Below, piece after piece: positions 20,591-63,960 of a stretch of 64,000 nucleotides of DNA. The first letter of the stretch is position 1, and the number at the start of each line of letters is the position of its first letter. The notes below the pieces were generated by a model, which made no database searches, had not been told where the DNA came from, and was given only the letters and a program-made list of their open reading frames with translations. The stretch spans positions 15,545,001-15,609,000 of the forward strand of contig WPIO01000002.1 in the NCBI GenBank assembly GCA_009760855.2. The letters are read 5' to 3'. This DNA comes from Cristatella mucedo. Lineage: Eukaryota; Bryozoa; Phylactolaemata; Cristatellidae. A program made the translations under genes and the position numbers.

Positions 20591-22445
20591 TTTTATGAAA
20601 AAAGGCGGCTCGTGGTGTCCGTTAGGCGGTGGTTTATCGCAATCCATCGAAGCCACAGCAATTTTTGTTCACAACTGTAAGTATCAATATCGCTACGTAA
20701 GGTTGATGAATTGCAGTTGACTGCTATTTAACCCAAGTCGTGCAGTTTCTCAGGAACATTGTCCACACTAACAGTGCCAGATTAGCAAGCATACCTCAAT
20801 TGAAAGTCTGTTGAGTTTCTTCGAGTTAAAAATGTAAGTCTAAAGAAAGACACGCTTGTGCCAAGTGGTCATATGGTTTTTTGTAACGAAACAATTTTCA
20901 GTACAACATCCATTCAACTAAGGCAGCTGCCAAATTCGGCATATGTTGTGCTCTAGGTCATTAGATGGTCTCACGTTAGAGATCTAGATTGTCAACCAGA
21001 GATCACATGACCAGAAATATCGTAGGATTGGGACTAACAAGATTCGACCTTTCGATTGAGGCTACACCTATTTTTCCCGGAAGCACAAGGTGCTGCCACA
21101 GAGTAAGTAATGTTCAAATAACCAAATCATCAGGAGAGGATTAGTACTTACATTAACTGCTGCCTGCTCCGACATAAGTACCCTAGAAGGAATATATATT
21201 TTATTATAAAGGAGCTAAAAAAGCATTTGTTTGTAACAGCGTTTATTGGGTCCTGATTATTCATCCGCTGCGTGCTCATACATGTTGACACTATGCATCC
21301 TGCCACTAACTACGTTTGCAGGATTAAGCGTCGCACAGGCTAAAGCGGCCGGTCTTGGCCATTGGCAGCCCAAGAGCCCTAGGGAAGGCTGCGATATAAC
21401 AATGTGCATCTTGCTCGGCGTTTGGCCCAAGTCAGCTCCTCGGTTTTGATACCCGCATCCTAATAGCTTCCGTATCTCTTCAACCCTGCTTGCTGTTGAG
21501 CGCTGTCAGGAAGAGTTTACTGCCCTGACGAGATACTTTAGCATTGGTTGACCACCCATGGACCACCAGGGAAAGGCCTCGCCACTTGGGTCACTTTTCA
21601 ATCAAATTACGTCGAGCCTAGAAGTTAGGCAACCGCTCAGTCCACGACACCGGAAGACCGGCCAGGGTAACCGGCCAACGTGGAAGTAGCAATCCATAGC
21701 TAGAGGAACATACACTACAGGGAAGTTCTTTCAGCAGCCTACGCATACATTTTGTGCAGGTAGAGACTTTGAGGATAGGCATTTAGTCTAGGGTACTGCG
21801 TGTATCTCTGCCGGATGCACGCATGGACAACGGTGCTTAAGATCGCTGATAGCCGCTTGGTCAGCTTAAGTCAGCCACTTTTGTCTGTTTTATGTAAATA
21901 TCATGTAATTGTATCCCTGATTAGTTAGGTTATTTGGCTTCACGGTTGTTGGCTTAAAGTTTTCTCATAAACTTCCACCATCTCTTTGATTTAAACACTT
22001 CTATAGAAATTCAGATAAAGCAAACCATTAAGCAATTTTAATATTTATAGAGTCGGATACCCGATAGTCGCTCGATAAACAACGGAAAAATTAGATAATT
22101 TAAAAAAAATTAAAATGCTCGATTTTGACAGTGCGTTGGTTAGCAATTTATCCAAATGCTGCGCAACTCAGCGATGCTACGGTTAGACAGCAAATTTAAT
22201 GGCCTGTGAGTCAGCTACCAATAGCTGTCAGTGAAGTGGTGCGTTTACGTGTAAAACATTTTCCCTTGAGCAAGTCATAATCAGCTGGACACAGCTAGCG
22301 GCTTTTGTCTTGGATGGTGTAGTGAGGGTGCTATGAACTGAGTATTGCCCAAACAGGATAGTGCTCTGCCCATTAGAGAAATGGGCAACAGTTCTCGAGT
22401 TAAATAGGACAAGCAAGCTTGCAGCTCTTATGATAATAGCATCAA
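20591..22445. other. No gene or recognised repeat
   Basis: Only short frames; no splice-supported exon recognised on either strand. Confidence 0.3.
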
Positions 22446-22524
22446 TTTTAAAAATAATTAAGCATTTTAATAGCGCCCTCAGAGAGTTTAATCTCTTTCT
22501 ATGCACTTTACACGTGCTTTAGAG

Positions 22525-22913
22525 CGGAGGTCGGCAAACTCTGGCCTTTAGGCCAGATCCGCCTAGCTAGTGCTCCAGTCCGGCCTGGTGGCCCCGTAGT
22601 TATTTGATTGGTGGATCCGGCCTACTGGAGTTGCCACCCTTTTCTTTCCTTCACTTTAGAGATACTTTGAATTACCAGTACCCCAACTAACAAGTTTTCG
22701 AGGCGCGATCCGTCTCTCGGCTGATTTTTGCTTTGAGTTGAGAGCTAACTGTAACTGTGCTTTTATTTGCGTCTCGAGTTTCGCAGTATAAAGGGGGCGT
22801 AGCCGCTATGCCCACCCCAGGCCCGATGGAGTGGGCGTGGTTTCTTCTCGGCCTAGTGTGCCTTCTTAACCTCCTGAAATGACCTAGTAGTCTGAAAAGT
22901 TTTCCGACCTCTG
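22525..22913. mobile_element. Nonautonomous hAT-type MITE nested in LINE
   Basis: About 389 bp. Left end CGGAGGTCGGCAAACT; right end complement CAGAGGTCGGAAAACT: imperfect terminal inverted repeats strongly resembling hAT (Charlie/Tip100-type) ends. Flanked by 8-bp CTTTAGAG (22517-22524) and CTCTAAAG (22914-22921), 6 of 8 identical as a direct repeat, the hAT target-site size. No transposase frame. Confidence 0.8.
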
Positions 22914-23055
22914 CTCTAAAGGAAGCACGATCTTACGATTATTAACATCATGCACAATGTCAACAGGAATGACAAGGTTAGAGGTGACATGCAGACGGTC
23001 AGCATGCCAGTATGGTTAATGGCAGCATGCACAGTGTCAGCATGCATTAGCACAT

Positions 23056-24279
23056 TGTAACGCCGAAGGCTCGGCGGGGTAAGCATGACCTGCCGCTTAC
23101 CTAGCGGCGTAGCCTATCGCCTAATGCCGTTCGGTGCGCGCCTACGCGCAATAAGCTGGCCGCCACGAAACGAGCGTTTCTGGCTCTGACCAGCTTACCG
23201 TTACTAAACGGGGTCGCGAGTCCGCGGCGTGAATTGGAAAGCGAGACACACAAATTGGGGATTTTACTTAACTTTATTCGCAAGCGCACAAAGTCGCTGC
23301 GCGTCTAGTTCAGCTTTATCTCCTCACTCCTCGCACGCTCTCAACTGCACCAACACTCTTGCGGAGGGAATACTCCTCCACACTAAGCGCGACCCGGACC
23401 CTAAACCCTAACCGGTGAACTAGGAATCCGTTCCCACCTGTGCCGAGGGAATACCCCAAACACGCCAACTTGCACACTCTTGCGGAGGGAATACTCCTCC
23501 ACACTGAAGCGCGAACCGGAGTCTAAACCCTACCCGGAGAACTAGAACTCGGTTTCCACCAGTGCGGCAGGAATACTCCACACACGCCAACTACGCCTAG
23601 CTCGCGCCGGCAAATCCCTATGCCGAGACCCCGTGCTAGCGCGCACACACAAAACACGAAAGAAACACAAAATGCCAGCTCGGGCACGATGCGACCGTAT
23701 TCGGTGGAGTCCACCGAATCCTCCTAGCGCTTTCACGTCCTGTTCTGTCAATCGCCGGCGAACAGCCCGCCCTCCTCCCTCGCTTTCAGTGAAACGAGTC
23801 CGACGGCGGAGCCGGGCCAAAGACAGAAGACCACAGACAAAAGACACGAGGCCAAGAGCGAGCGTCGCTCGACTCTTAAATACCTAGCTGAAACAATGGG
23901 CAAGAGCTTAGTGGTATTGGGCCCGGACACCTTGGCCCATTACAGAAAGGAATTACTACCGTCCCCAGGCCACTGGAAGGGCACCTCCGTCCAGCTTGAA
24001 TGGCGAATGGGTTCCAGAAGATTCTTTCTTGGAAAGAGGGAAGGCGGGGTTGACAGGCCAGCCAACATCTATCAGTAGCTTCCGCGAGTATCGGACCAAT
24101 TCTAAAGGCCGAATCGCCGCCGCTCGTCTCAGAGCTTCCTGGCCTTCTCCTAAGCGCTTCCTTTCTAACCGCACTGACGCTCCTCTCTGGCTCACTGCTC
24201 CAGGACAAAGGGGCACTAGCCCGCCGCCGAACAGCTCTTGTTTGCGCTAAAATTCAGCCAAAGCCAGCAGGGCGCTACA
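23056..24279. mobile_element. Solo LTR (1224 bp) of an LTR retrotransposon, nested in LINE
   Basis: Begins TGTAACGCC and ends GGCGCTACA, so TG...CA with an inverted terminal repeat. Flanked by ACAT on both sides (23052-23055 and 24280-24283). Interrupts LINE sequence that resumes directly. Contains a tandem duplication of roughly 125 bp sharing CTCTTGCGGAGGGAATACTC (about 23350 and 23478). Probably Ty3/gypsy-like, judged from its ends only. Internal genes are absent, as after LTR-LTR recombination. Confidence 0.85.
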
Positions 24280-26082
24280 ACATAAAGGACGAATCACAGG
24301 GACCCACTTGATACTATTACAAATAGGTGTGTTTTTAGTTAAATGTCTTCAAGTTAGAGGAATGTCGCGACGTCAGTCGAAAGTGAGTTCAAGGCTTTGG
24401 AAACATACATACTAAATGCACGGTCTCCAAAGAATTTGAGGTGAGTCCGAGCTGTATAAAATTAGCTGCATTTAGCAATTAGCTACATTTGGCTGCATAA
24501 AGCAATTTATTTTTTGCCATTAACAGTTGTCAGACTTTGAAATGGACCAGATATGATCCCCTATAACAAGGTCACTTTGAAACAGGACACCTTGATTTTG
24601 TTGAGAGAGAACAGAAAATATGCTGGCAGAGCCGATTTTGAGCGTTTGCATTTAGAAATTTGCTGCATTTAGCTGCATAAAATTGCTGAAATTCAGGCTT
24701 GCTTAGACGGGGGAAAAATACGAATCTAAATTATTCCCGGCATTTAAGCGTTCTTTTTCCATTTCTGAAACTCACTGCTTGCTGATCTACCAGCACATGC
24801 AATCAGGCGCTTACATTTGGTGCAGCCTTGTGGCATAGTCGTAGAAGTGACAGCCTAAGTAGTGCTTAGCAACAGGCAAGAGGGAAGTATGAATTGTGAA
24901 AATGAGACTAAGCACGGAGCCTGGCAGTACCTTGCACTTCAATTGCTCCTTGGTTGATAGATCCAGTTTATGTCAGAGCACTGGAGTCTCCCATTAGATG
25001 GGACCTGAACCAATTGTCATACAGCACCAGTAATATACAGGCGAGATGAAAGGCACTTGAGAAGTACTTCGTGATCAAGAGCAGCCAAAAGATCACGCAA
25101 AACTAGCAGAGAGGGTCTACCTAAGATGGCATTCGAGAGGTCGTTATACATTGTCATTCTTGCTGACTCAGTTGAGTGATTATCTCTAAAACCTGATAGA
25201 AACTTACTTGTTAGATTTGAATTTTTGAGATGAGTTTTTCTAGGCTGCCGCTACTCGGTCTGTTGCCTTAGATGAGAACGACAGTAGGGAGACTGGATAG
25301 AAGTTTCTCAAGTCGTCTAGTGTTGCCGTTTTAATAAGTGGCCAAACAACAGCCTTTCTGATAAGTTCAGGGACAAGACCTGAGGACAAGGACATATTTA
25401 TTAGGCTAGATATGCATGGCAGTAGCACATCTAAGCATTCTAGGTGAGCAGTGTATGGGGTATAAAGGGCCAAATGCTTTAGACTAGAAAATAAGCTTCA
25501 AGATCTTTTCATTTAGAGAGTCCGTGTGATTCGTTTTTTATATGCTTATGCATGCTGACACTAACCATATTTGCATGCTAACCCTGTACATGTCACATCT
25601 TAAAACGTTATGCTTCTGTTTTCATTGAGCATGGAGCCACTAACCATTCAACCATGCTTCCTTTGCAGCATATGTAACAAATGTATTACTATTATTACTT
25701 TTATTACTATCATTAAGATGAGGTCGCTAGTGGCAGTCTTGAATGCTGACAGTGAGGTGCTGCAAGGCGTTGAGAAAAGTAATGTGGGATTGCTACAGAG
25801 GGAGATCAGTCAAGCGTGGGTGCTGTTGCTTTAGGGTTGGACTATCTGATCTTGTCTAGGTCACTGACAAATAAGTTTGAAAACCAATCTGCTAGATCAC
25901 CACAAGCATCACAAGGTAAGGAGCTAACCTAGGAGTGGCTAAGGAGATGGCTGATAGTAGACATGAGAATTTTTGGATTGAGCATCTGTGATTCGACAAT
26001 GTTTTTATAGAAGTGGGACTTAGCCTTTACTAGGACAGATTGTTACGATCTTCAGTAGTCATCACATACCTGTTGATGGAAA

Positions 26083-26262
26083 GTCACTCATGATCTCACC
26101 AGGTAAGGCGGTTGCTTTTAACGACCTCGGTCACGAGGTCGTGGGTTCGAATCCTGCGGTGGGCGATCCTTTATCGCTACTGCAAGCGGTGGTGATAGCC
26201 GTAAGGGCTCTTCTGTCGCTATACAAAAAGAGGCTGTTAAATCAGCTGGTATTTATTTTTTT
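26083..26262 (+). repeat. SINE family B
   Basis: tRNA-like head with a box B match (GTGGGTTCGAATCCTGC), then GATCCTTTATCGCTACTGCA, GGCTCTTCTGTCGCTATACA and GGCTGTTAAATCAGCTGGTA. Well preserved; box B is near consensus. Not a functional tRNA: no cloverleaf acceptor stem closes convincingly. Confidence 0.9.
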
Positions 26263-27300
26263 TATCTATATTTTTTCTCGAGCTCGGGCTTAATAAACCT
26301 GGCTAGTTTAAAGCCTGCAGTAAACAATTGACCATCCGGGTAAGAACGTACAGTGTGCTTAGTCAGAGGAGCGAATTCCTCAATAACGTTGGCTATTTCG
26401 TGTTGTAACATTCAACCAGTTCGGACAGAGAATCGAGGACAGTTCGGACAGATTGAGCAGAAGGGGCATGTAAGATATTCTTGTGCGGACAGCACCAATG
26501 TAAAGGGTCTCTAGGTTTTGCAATTCAAAGATGATTCTGGATATGGAGGATAGCACAGACTGAAGACTGGATGAGATCCCCGTACGGATAAAAAAGCAGA
26601 ATTTGGTAGTATAGGAGGTGATAGTTTACGATCGTGGCAGGTAATTTGACCGAGAGTGTGAGGGTATTGTTATTCAAGGTATTATGCTTTGACAAGCAAG
26701 CAAAAACATGCAAGAAGACATGCGAGGCGACTGGTTAGTAGGACATCTGCATAGTAAAATGCACTTAATCATGCAGAAATAAGCATGCAGGAATACAAAC
26801 ACACAAGTTTGCTGGGACACATTGAAACCTAAGCGGTTGTGCACCTTAAGCTGAGACTGAAATAAAGCAAAGTCGATGCAGTGATGACAGAGCCACAGAT
26901 GCCAAATCCAGAACTTCAATGCATATGAATCCCTATCGCCACCAAAAACTTGGTAATGCCTTATATGCAGCATCTGTAAAGTGCCTAGACAGAGATTTTG
27001 TTCTCTCATGAAGCTACACAAATGTTTTATCATTATTACTATAGTGAATTGTGTGCCTCATCCCCAAAAGAATTCAATTAATGGAAAGTAACGCAGCGAA
27101 GACTGGCAGCCGAGGAGCACGTGGTTTAAGAGCACAATGGAGCAAAAAAGGTAGAATAGTAGGCTGGTGCAAGCGAGGCACCTGCAGTCCAGCCAGAGGA
27201 CCTCAAAGTCGATGCAATGTTTTTGCAAGCAAAACACTGGAGCTCAGACGAAAGTGACGCGATGTAGCATAGACACCACTGACGACAGACCAGACAAGAT
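26263..27300. other. LINE-related debris, no gene
   Basis: 26940-27045 is a plus-strand SINE/LINE tail fragment (CATCTGTAAAGTGCCTAGAC). The remainder is unassigned with short frames. Confidence 0.4.
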
Positions 27301-27307
27301 GCTGGGT

Positions 27308-27466
27308 TGGGATAGCCCAGGAGGTAAGGTGCTGGCTCTTCACGACCGAGGTAGTGGGTTCGAAACCTGGAGTGGGCAATCCTTTATTGCCAACTGCAAG
27401 TGGTGGTGATGGCCGTTAAGGCTCTTCTGCAGCTATACAAATAAGGCTGTTAAATCAGCTAATATT
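27308..27466 (+). repeat. SINE family B
   Basis: Head with GGAGGTAAGGTGCTGGCTC, box B GTGGGTTCGAAACCTGG, body CAATCCTTTATTGCCAACTG and TAAGGCTCTTCTGCAGCTAT, tail GGCTGTTAAATCAGC. Same family as 26083 and 58031. Confidence 0.9.
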
Positions 27467-28356
27467 TTTGCTCACTAGTTGTAGACGATTAAGGTCACGA
27501 GCTAAGAGTAATGAATTGATCCACTTTCTGGTAGGTTCGAGTTGGCGAAACCTCCCACCTGCCTCACCCGACTGCCTTGGTCAGACGTTTGCTCCGTCCG
27601 GGTGCGTTGTCTTGGCCGCGCTTGTGCACTGCGACACTGTTCTCACAAACCAATTGACGTAAGTGTCCTTTAGTTCCTTTTGGAGGCTAAACATTTTAAC
27701 GTTACTATTAAGTCTTGAGCATATGGAGGCACTGCAGTTGCAAACCCAGCATAGGGTTCACAAATGCCTACAAAAATAAATAAAAATCTCGCCATTTAAA
27801 ATACACCTGTCACATAAGATACACCACAAATGTAATGCCTACCACTGAGAGAGCAAACAAGCACACAATACGTCCGGAGCAGCCTCCACGTCGATGCAAA
27901 AAATGTTAATAAACAAAAACCAGACAAGAGACATGAGCAAGTAGAGACACCGAGAGGCTAAATAGCAGGCATAGCCTTGCAAAAGTAGTTGTGCGAATAT
28001 AAACATCATGGCAATGCAAAAGCTGTGCACACTCCACATTTACGGTGAGTGGCCAAGCCAAAAGTAACCCAGGATCGAACGAAGATTGTCTTCGGCTTCC
28101 CTGGTGTCCGATTGAGAGGAATCAAGGGCTTGCCTATTGACAAACCACGAGAGAACTACATAGGTACTGCTGCACAGTGTGTTGCTGCTGCGATGTGAGC
28201 ATCGCCACAATATGGGGACCGGTTGCTCTTCCTTGCTGATGCTACAGCTGCAGCTATAGCAGCAGCAGCTGACAATCCGTGTCCTCAATTGCTGCATGCA
28301 GACTTCGAGATCGAGTGCAATGGTTGCTGGGGAAGGGTGTGAGCAGCTCCGACCGG
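27467..28356 (-). other. Probable 3' UTR / flank of the NT5DC2/3-like gene
   Basis: Lies downstream of the stop at 28357-28359 on the minus strand. No repeat or gene was recognised. No confident AATAAA was located on the minus strand close to the stop. Confidence 0.3.
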
Positions 28357-59921
<31,565 letters not shown>

Positions 59922-60348
59922 CTGAAAAAACAAACGTGTCAAACATGATGTGACTATGCAACAGAGCTCATTGCCTTGGTGCCACCAAATGATCCTCGTT
60001 CAATTAAAAACTCAGGGGCAACTGCCCAGAAATATCTCCCGCATAAAAAGGGCCACTTTCGGTTGGTGAAGTTCATTGAGTAAAGGGACCATTATACTGC
60101 GTACCAAAATATGTCCAGGCTTTGAGTTCACTATAGATAACTCTCTTGTTCAACATCCACATAGCATTCTCCCCTTCCACCAAGCGCTGGTAGCATTTTT
60201 GTCCTTAGCCAAATTTCTGCCCAAAATCAAAGTTCGTGTAAAGATTGCATACACAAGCAGATAACTATACGACCTGTTTAAAGCATATCATTGTTTTAAG
60301 ATAGCACGTAAGAAATCACAACCCTATGGACATCTAAACGCTTGCATT

Positions 60349-60654
60349 ATGCTTAAGGCTGGGTTTCAATGTGCCAAGGCCTACCCCACCACATCAGCTG
60401 CAGCTTCAGCTTTGCCAACTGGTAGTGACCTGCCTGTTAGGTATGATCGTATGCGACCATTTTCGTTGAGTTATCGTCATTTAAAAGAATTCCTATTTGC
60501 AGTTGCTGTTGATAGGCCCCATATATTTGCCATTAACAAAAGAAGGCCAACCAGTGGCAAACGTGGCTGCCAGAACTTGCATGCCAGAAGCCCTGCTTGT
60601 TTGCTATTCCCAACATTGTCTGGAGCCACCGAGCTCTATCCAACAATGACGTGA
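60349..60654 (+). other. Unrecognised 101-codon open frame
   Basis: Plus-strand frame with basic stretches (AINKRRPTSGKRG). No domain, no obvious splice context. Listed because it is the only longer frame in 59.9-60.7 kb not explained by a repeat. Probably non-coding. Confidence 0.2.
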
Positions 60655-60719
60655 ATCACAATAACTAATTAGTCATCAGGTCTCCTATAATCCCGGCAGC
60701 CAATCTTAATACTTTGCCT

Positions 60720-61445
60720 CTACAATTCTCACTCGGTGTGCAATAAACCCCAAACAAAACAAGACAAGATTAACTTGCTGCTTACTGGCCAACCGGCATG
60801 TGCGATCAGGCGATTGCAGCTGGTGCAAAACTGCTCTGCTTGGCTTGTCTGTCGTGAGCGGCTCAGTTGCCACATCAAACTACTTCTCGCCGACCTGCAC
60901 TGGCTACCAGTCAAGCAACGGATCGACTTCAAGGTTTTGTCGCTCACTTTAGGTCACTTCATTCTTTGGCTCCAGCCTATCTCTCAGATCTACTCCCCCA
61001 CCAGGCCAAGCATCGTACCACCCGCTTTTCGGAATCCAACAGTCTACCAATACCTCGTTCAAACCTCAAATCCTTTGGAGACTGTGCATTTCGTTCGTAT
61101 GCTCCCAAAGCCTGGAACTCCCTCCCGACTTGCTTCAGAACATCCCTGACTTGACCACATTTAAAAAGAACTTGAAAACACACCTATTTAGGACACATTT
61201 AGTGGATCCCTGTGATTCGTCCTTCGTGTGCTTATGGGTGCTGACACTGCATGCTGCTACTAACCACATTTGCATGCTGACCCTGTGCATGTCACCCCTA
61301 ACCACGTTGTTCATGTTGTTTATCAAGCATGATATTACTCATGATTCAATCGCATTTCCCTTTGCAGCAAATGTAAAGCGCCTAGGAAGAGATAGAGTTC
61401 TCTGAGAGTGCTTTATCAAGTGCATTATTATTATTACTATTATTA
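60720..61445 (+). mobile_element. LINE family B 3' end, plus strand, with complete tail
   Basis: ORF C-terminus 60736-61149 (ARLVCRER-type sequence, LLADLHWLPVKQRIDFKVLS), UTR with two CTAACCAC motifs, and tail AATGTAAAGCGCCTAGGAAG then (ATT)n. Serves as the reference for the family tail in this window. Confidence 0.94.
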
Positions 61446-61539
61446 CTGATAACAGCCTCGACCTATTCGCATTGCCTTAGACCTGGCTCAAATCGTCTAA
61501 CGATCCGACAATAACCGATGCATCCCCAACAAAGTGCAC

Positions 61540-62010
61540 CTTCTTTCACACCCCTGGATCAATCAAAACTTGTGATAGAGTCGTCATTCTTGCACGCTCC
61601 TCCCTTAATTTCAACCCGTTCACAGTCCATTAGAAGCAGTCTTTCGAATTTATGTTTTGAGTTCATCTGACCACGAGCTGTCAATAGTGGCAGTGGTCTA
61701 TCACTCCCCCCCCCAGGTACCAAGTCCTCCTTTATCTTCGATTTCTCTGATGTCATTTCAATTCTTTCGCATTATGGATTTTATTTTTTTAACATTCATT
61801 CTACTAACTTATCTGATGCCTAAGCACAGAATTGTGTACTGACTGACTTATTTTCTGTTGCAGCTCATGCACACGACCCTACTCAAACCAAGGGTCACAC
61901 ACTCCACCAAATCTTTTAAAACTATATGCTATCATCACCTACTATAACCAAATTCTGCATATCTGACCGCACGCAGATCTCATTCAGTCTATAGTGTGTG
62001 CCCTACTCTC
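61540..62010 (+). mobile_element. LINE endonuclease-domain fragment
   Basis: Plus strand: HELSIVAVVYHSPPQVPSPP and, after breaks, HAHDPTQTKGHTLHQIF, matching the APE-type endonuclease blocks VVYRPP and DPTHxxGHTLDLV of L2/CR1 LINEs. The DFN core is not intact. Different insertion from the 3' end next door. Confidence 0.6.
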
Positions 62011-62279
62011 CCTCCAAAGTCATCTGTGAATCGCAAAACCTTTAGACCCTTGCCTTCGATACAGTCCACACAAAACTTATCTTATTCATGCCTGCTGCTC
62101 CATCCCCATCCACCCTCTCAGACGTTTAATTGGTACAGGGCCAACTATAGCCTTCGTGGATGTGGAATCTCATGGAGGAGGACAGATGAATGCCTGGGGC
62201 GCCGGATAGGCATGCGATGTGCTGGCAATTTTCGTATACTACAGCAGGCATTACTAAAGTAAGAGCAAAGCTCGGCTGA

Positions 62280-63470
62280 CTCGACAGGCTCATTTATACA
62301 GAGGCAGAGCTACCTTAATGGCCATCACTCCTGCTTGCAGTACACTGCAACAAGCTGCCTGCTACAGGACTCAGTGGCCCATGACCACAGTGGTGAAGTG
62401 TTGCAAAGCTTGCCCCTACGCTAAGAATTATAGCCATTCGCAAGGTTTCGGTCCTAGTAGCTTATTTCTCTCATATCGAGTTGACATCGGGTGGAAGACT
62501 GACACTTGTAGGCGATTGAGCCTTGAAAAGTGAAGCAGATTTGACATTTTGAAAATGCTTGAAGCTGATTCCAAGCAATATTTTTGTAAGGGCGATCTTT
62601 GTTGGGGCAACATTACCACCTGTTTGAGTGACTTTGCTTTGACCTCATGTTACTGACACAGCTTTTGAGCTCCTCAGTGTGCAGTACTTCCTCTTACTCA
62701 CTCCATACGCTTCTTTTCTGAAACTACTTTGCTGCAAGGGCTCAATGGTCCAAGTGACCAAAACCAAAACAGAAAGGCCCCACACCATGCTGCATCGTGC
62801 ATAGAGCTAAGGGTTAGCGTAACTGACAGCCTCTATCGGAGCTTGAGCATATTGAGTGGCTGCTGCATTGGATGGTTTCACGGGCAGAGGCTACAATACG
62901 ATCCAGTGTTCGAGCTCCTCTAGAAGGCTAGCTGTGACTGCATGTCACCATTCTGACATGGCGGCCTGCACCCGAAGCAGAAACTCACTCCATTCAACAA
63001 CAAAGCTTGCATCAGTGCTCGAATCCCAGCCAACTGAGGAGCGACCGACTAAAACCCTTATGACTTGCGAAACCCAGCAGCACGTACAGCTATTAAGGGG
63101 GCCGGGCAAGGCCGAAGAGCCACGGACAGCAAATTATTGGACCGCTGAAGGGGTGCATCGGGGCATCAAGCCACCTAGCCGGCCCCTTTCGGCTAGGTTT
63201 CTCCTCAAATCCACACACAAATCTTTCACTTATGTACAAGAGCGGCCAAGAGAGCATTGAGCCTCCCCCTTTGTCACACCTATGGATCTGCCCCCAACAG
63301 CCCGAATAATGCACCGACGATGATGCATGCAGCAGAGCATTTAGGGGGACACAGATGAACTGACACATGCAGTATAAACTTGACACTAACATAAACCAAA
63401 AAAGTTGTAAAGTAGAAGAGAAGAAACCAGATCTCACCCTTGAAAGAACTACACCCCAAGCACTGCAATA
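62280..63470. other. Unassigned; open frames without domains
   Basis: A 134-codon plus frame (62856-63260) and an overlapping minus frame lack recognisable domains. No upstream NT5DC exon could be recognised here. Confidence 0.25.
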
Positions 63471-63474
63471 ACAA

Positions 63475-63560
63475 TGATGATGATAATACATTTGCAAAGT
63501 GCCCTACGATATAATTAATCTCTTTCAGGCACTTTACATATGCTATAAAGAAGGCACGAT
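63475..63560 (-). repeat. LINE/SINE tail fragment
   Basis: (GAT/AAT)n then AGTGCCCTACGATATAATTA and CACTTTACATATGCTATAAA. Confidence 0.7.
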
Positions 63561-63669
63561 ATACATTAGTTTGATAGTAGCAGCCAGCGAAATTTTTCAG
63601 TCATGTGCCTGCTTACACTATACCTGCTGCTTGTGGATGTAACCGCCAATCATCTGGTTATTCTTTCTA

Positions 63670-63742
63670 TACTGCATCTGTAAAGGGCCAAGAAGGAGAT
63701 TCTGTTCTCTTGGGGTACTATACAAATAAATTATTTTATTAT
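63670..63742 (+). repeat. SINE family A tail fragment
   Basis: CATCTGTAAAGGGCCAAGAA, then TCTGTTCTCTTGGGGTACTA and an ATTT-rich end; the head is missing. Confidence 0.75.
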
Positions 63743-63817
63743 CAATCAGCAGGATGCCTTGTTGAGACAAGAAACCTGGTGCCTAAATTCTGCATTCCAC
63801 CGAAGTATCCCTGTCAT

Positions 63818-63960
63818 TTCACTCGGTTCGGTCAAGCGGTTAAGGCACTCGCCCCGAGGACCAAGGTCTGGCTGAGGTCGTGGGCTCGAGCCCGAGGCAT
63901 ATGTGAAGCACCTGAATAGAGATTGAGTTCTCTTGGGGTGTTATACAAATAAATCATATA
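63818..63960 (+). repeat. SINE family A
   Basis: Head CTCGGTTCGGTCAAGCGGTT, box B GTGGGCTCGAGCCCGAGG, tail GAGATTGAGTTCTCTTGGGG. Contains a small AGGACC insertion relative to siblings. Confidence 0.92.

Larger units (their letters stand above)
22446..26070 (-). mobile_element. Old LINE family B copy, fragmented by nested insertions
   Basis: Minus-strand order from 3' to 5': tail 22446-22516; UTR 22922-23051; UTR/C-terminus 24284-24470 and 24540-24680 (with ATATGCTGGCAGAGCCGATT); RT N-terminal part 25473-25240 (PCISSLINMSLSSGLVPELI then a decayed NYRPVSLLSF box); linker 25720-26060. The gaps hold a MITE, a solo LTR and, at 25500-25695, a plus-strand LINE 3' tail. Frames are broken throughout. 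Confidence 0.8.

Noticed and set aside
26083-26160. Functional tRNA gene
   Set aside because: Box A/B-like sequence belongs to a SINE with three sibling copies; the acceptor stem does not close and a SINE body follows.
60360-60450. Possible upstream NT5DC exon on the minus strand
   Set aside because: Acceptor and donor-like sites exist, but the peptide is low-complexity and lacks family similarity or the required phase.
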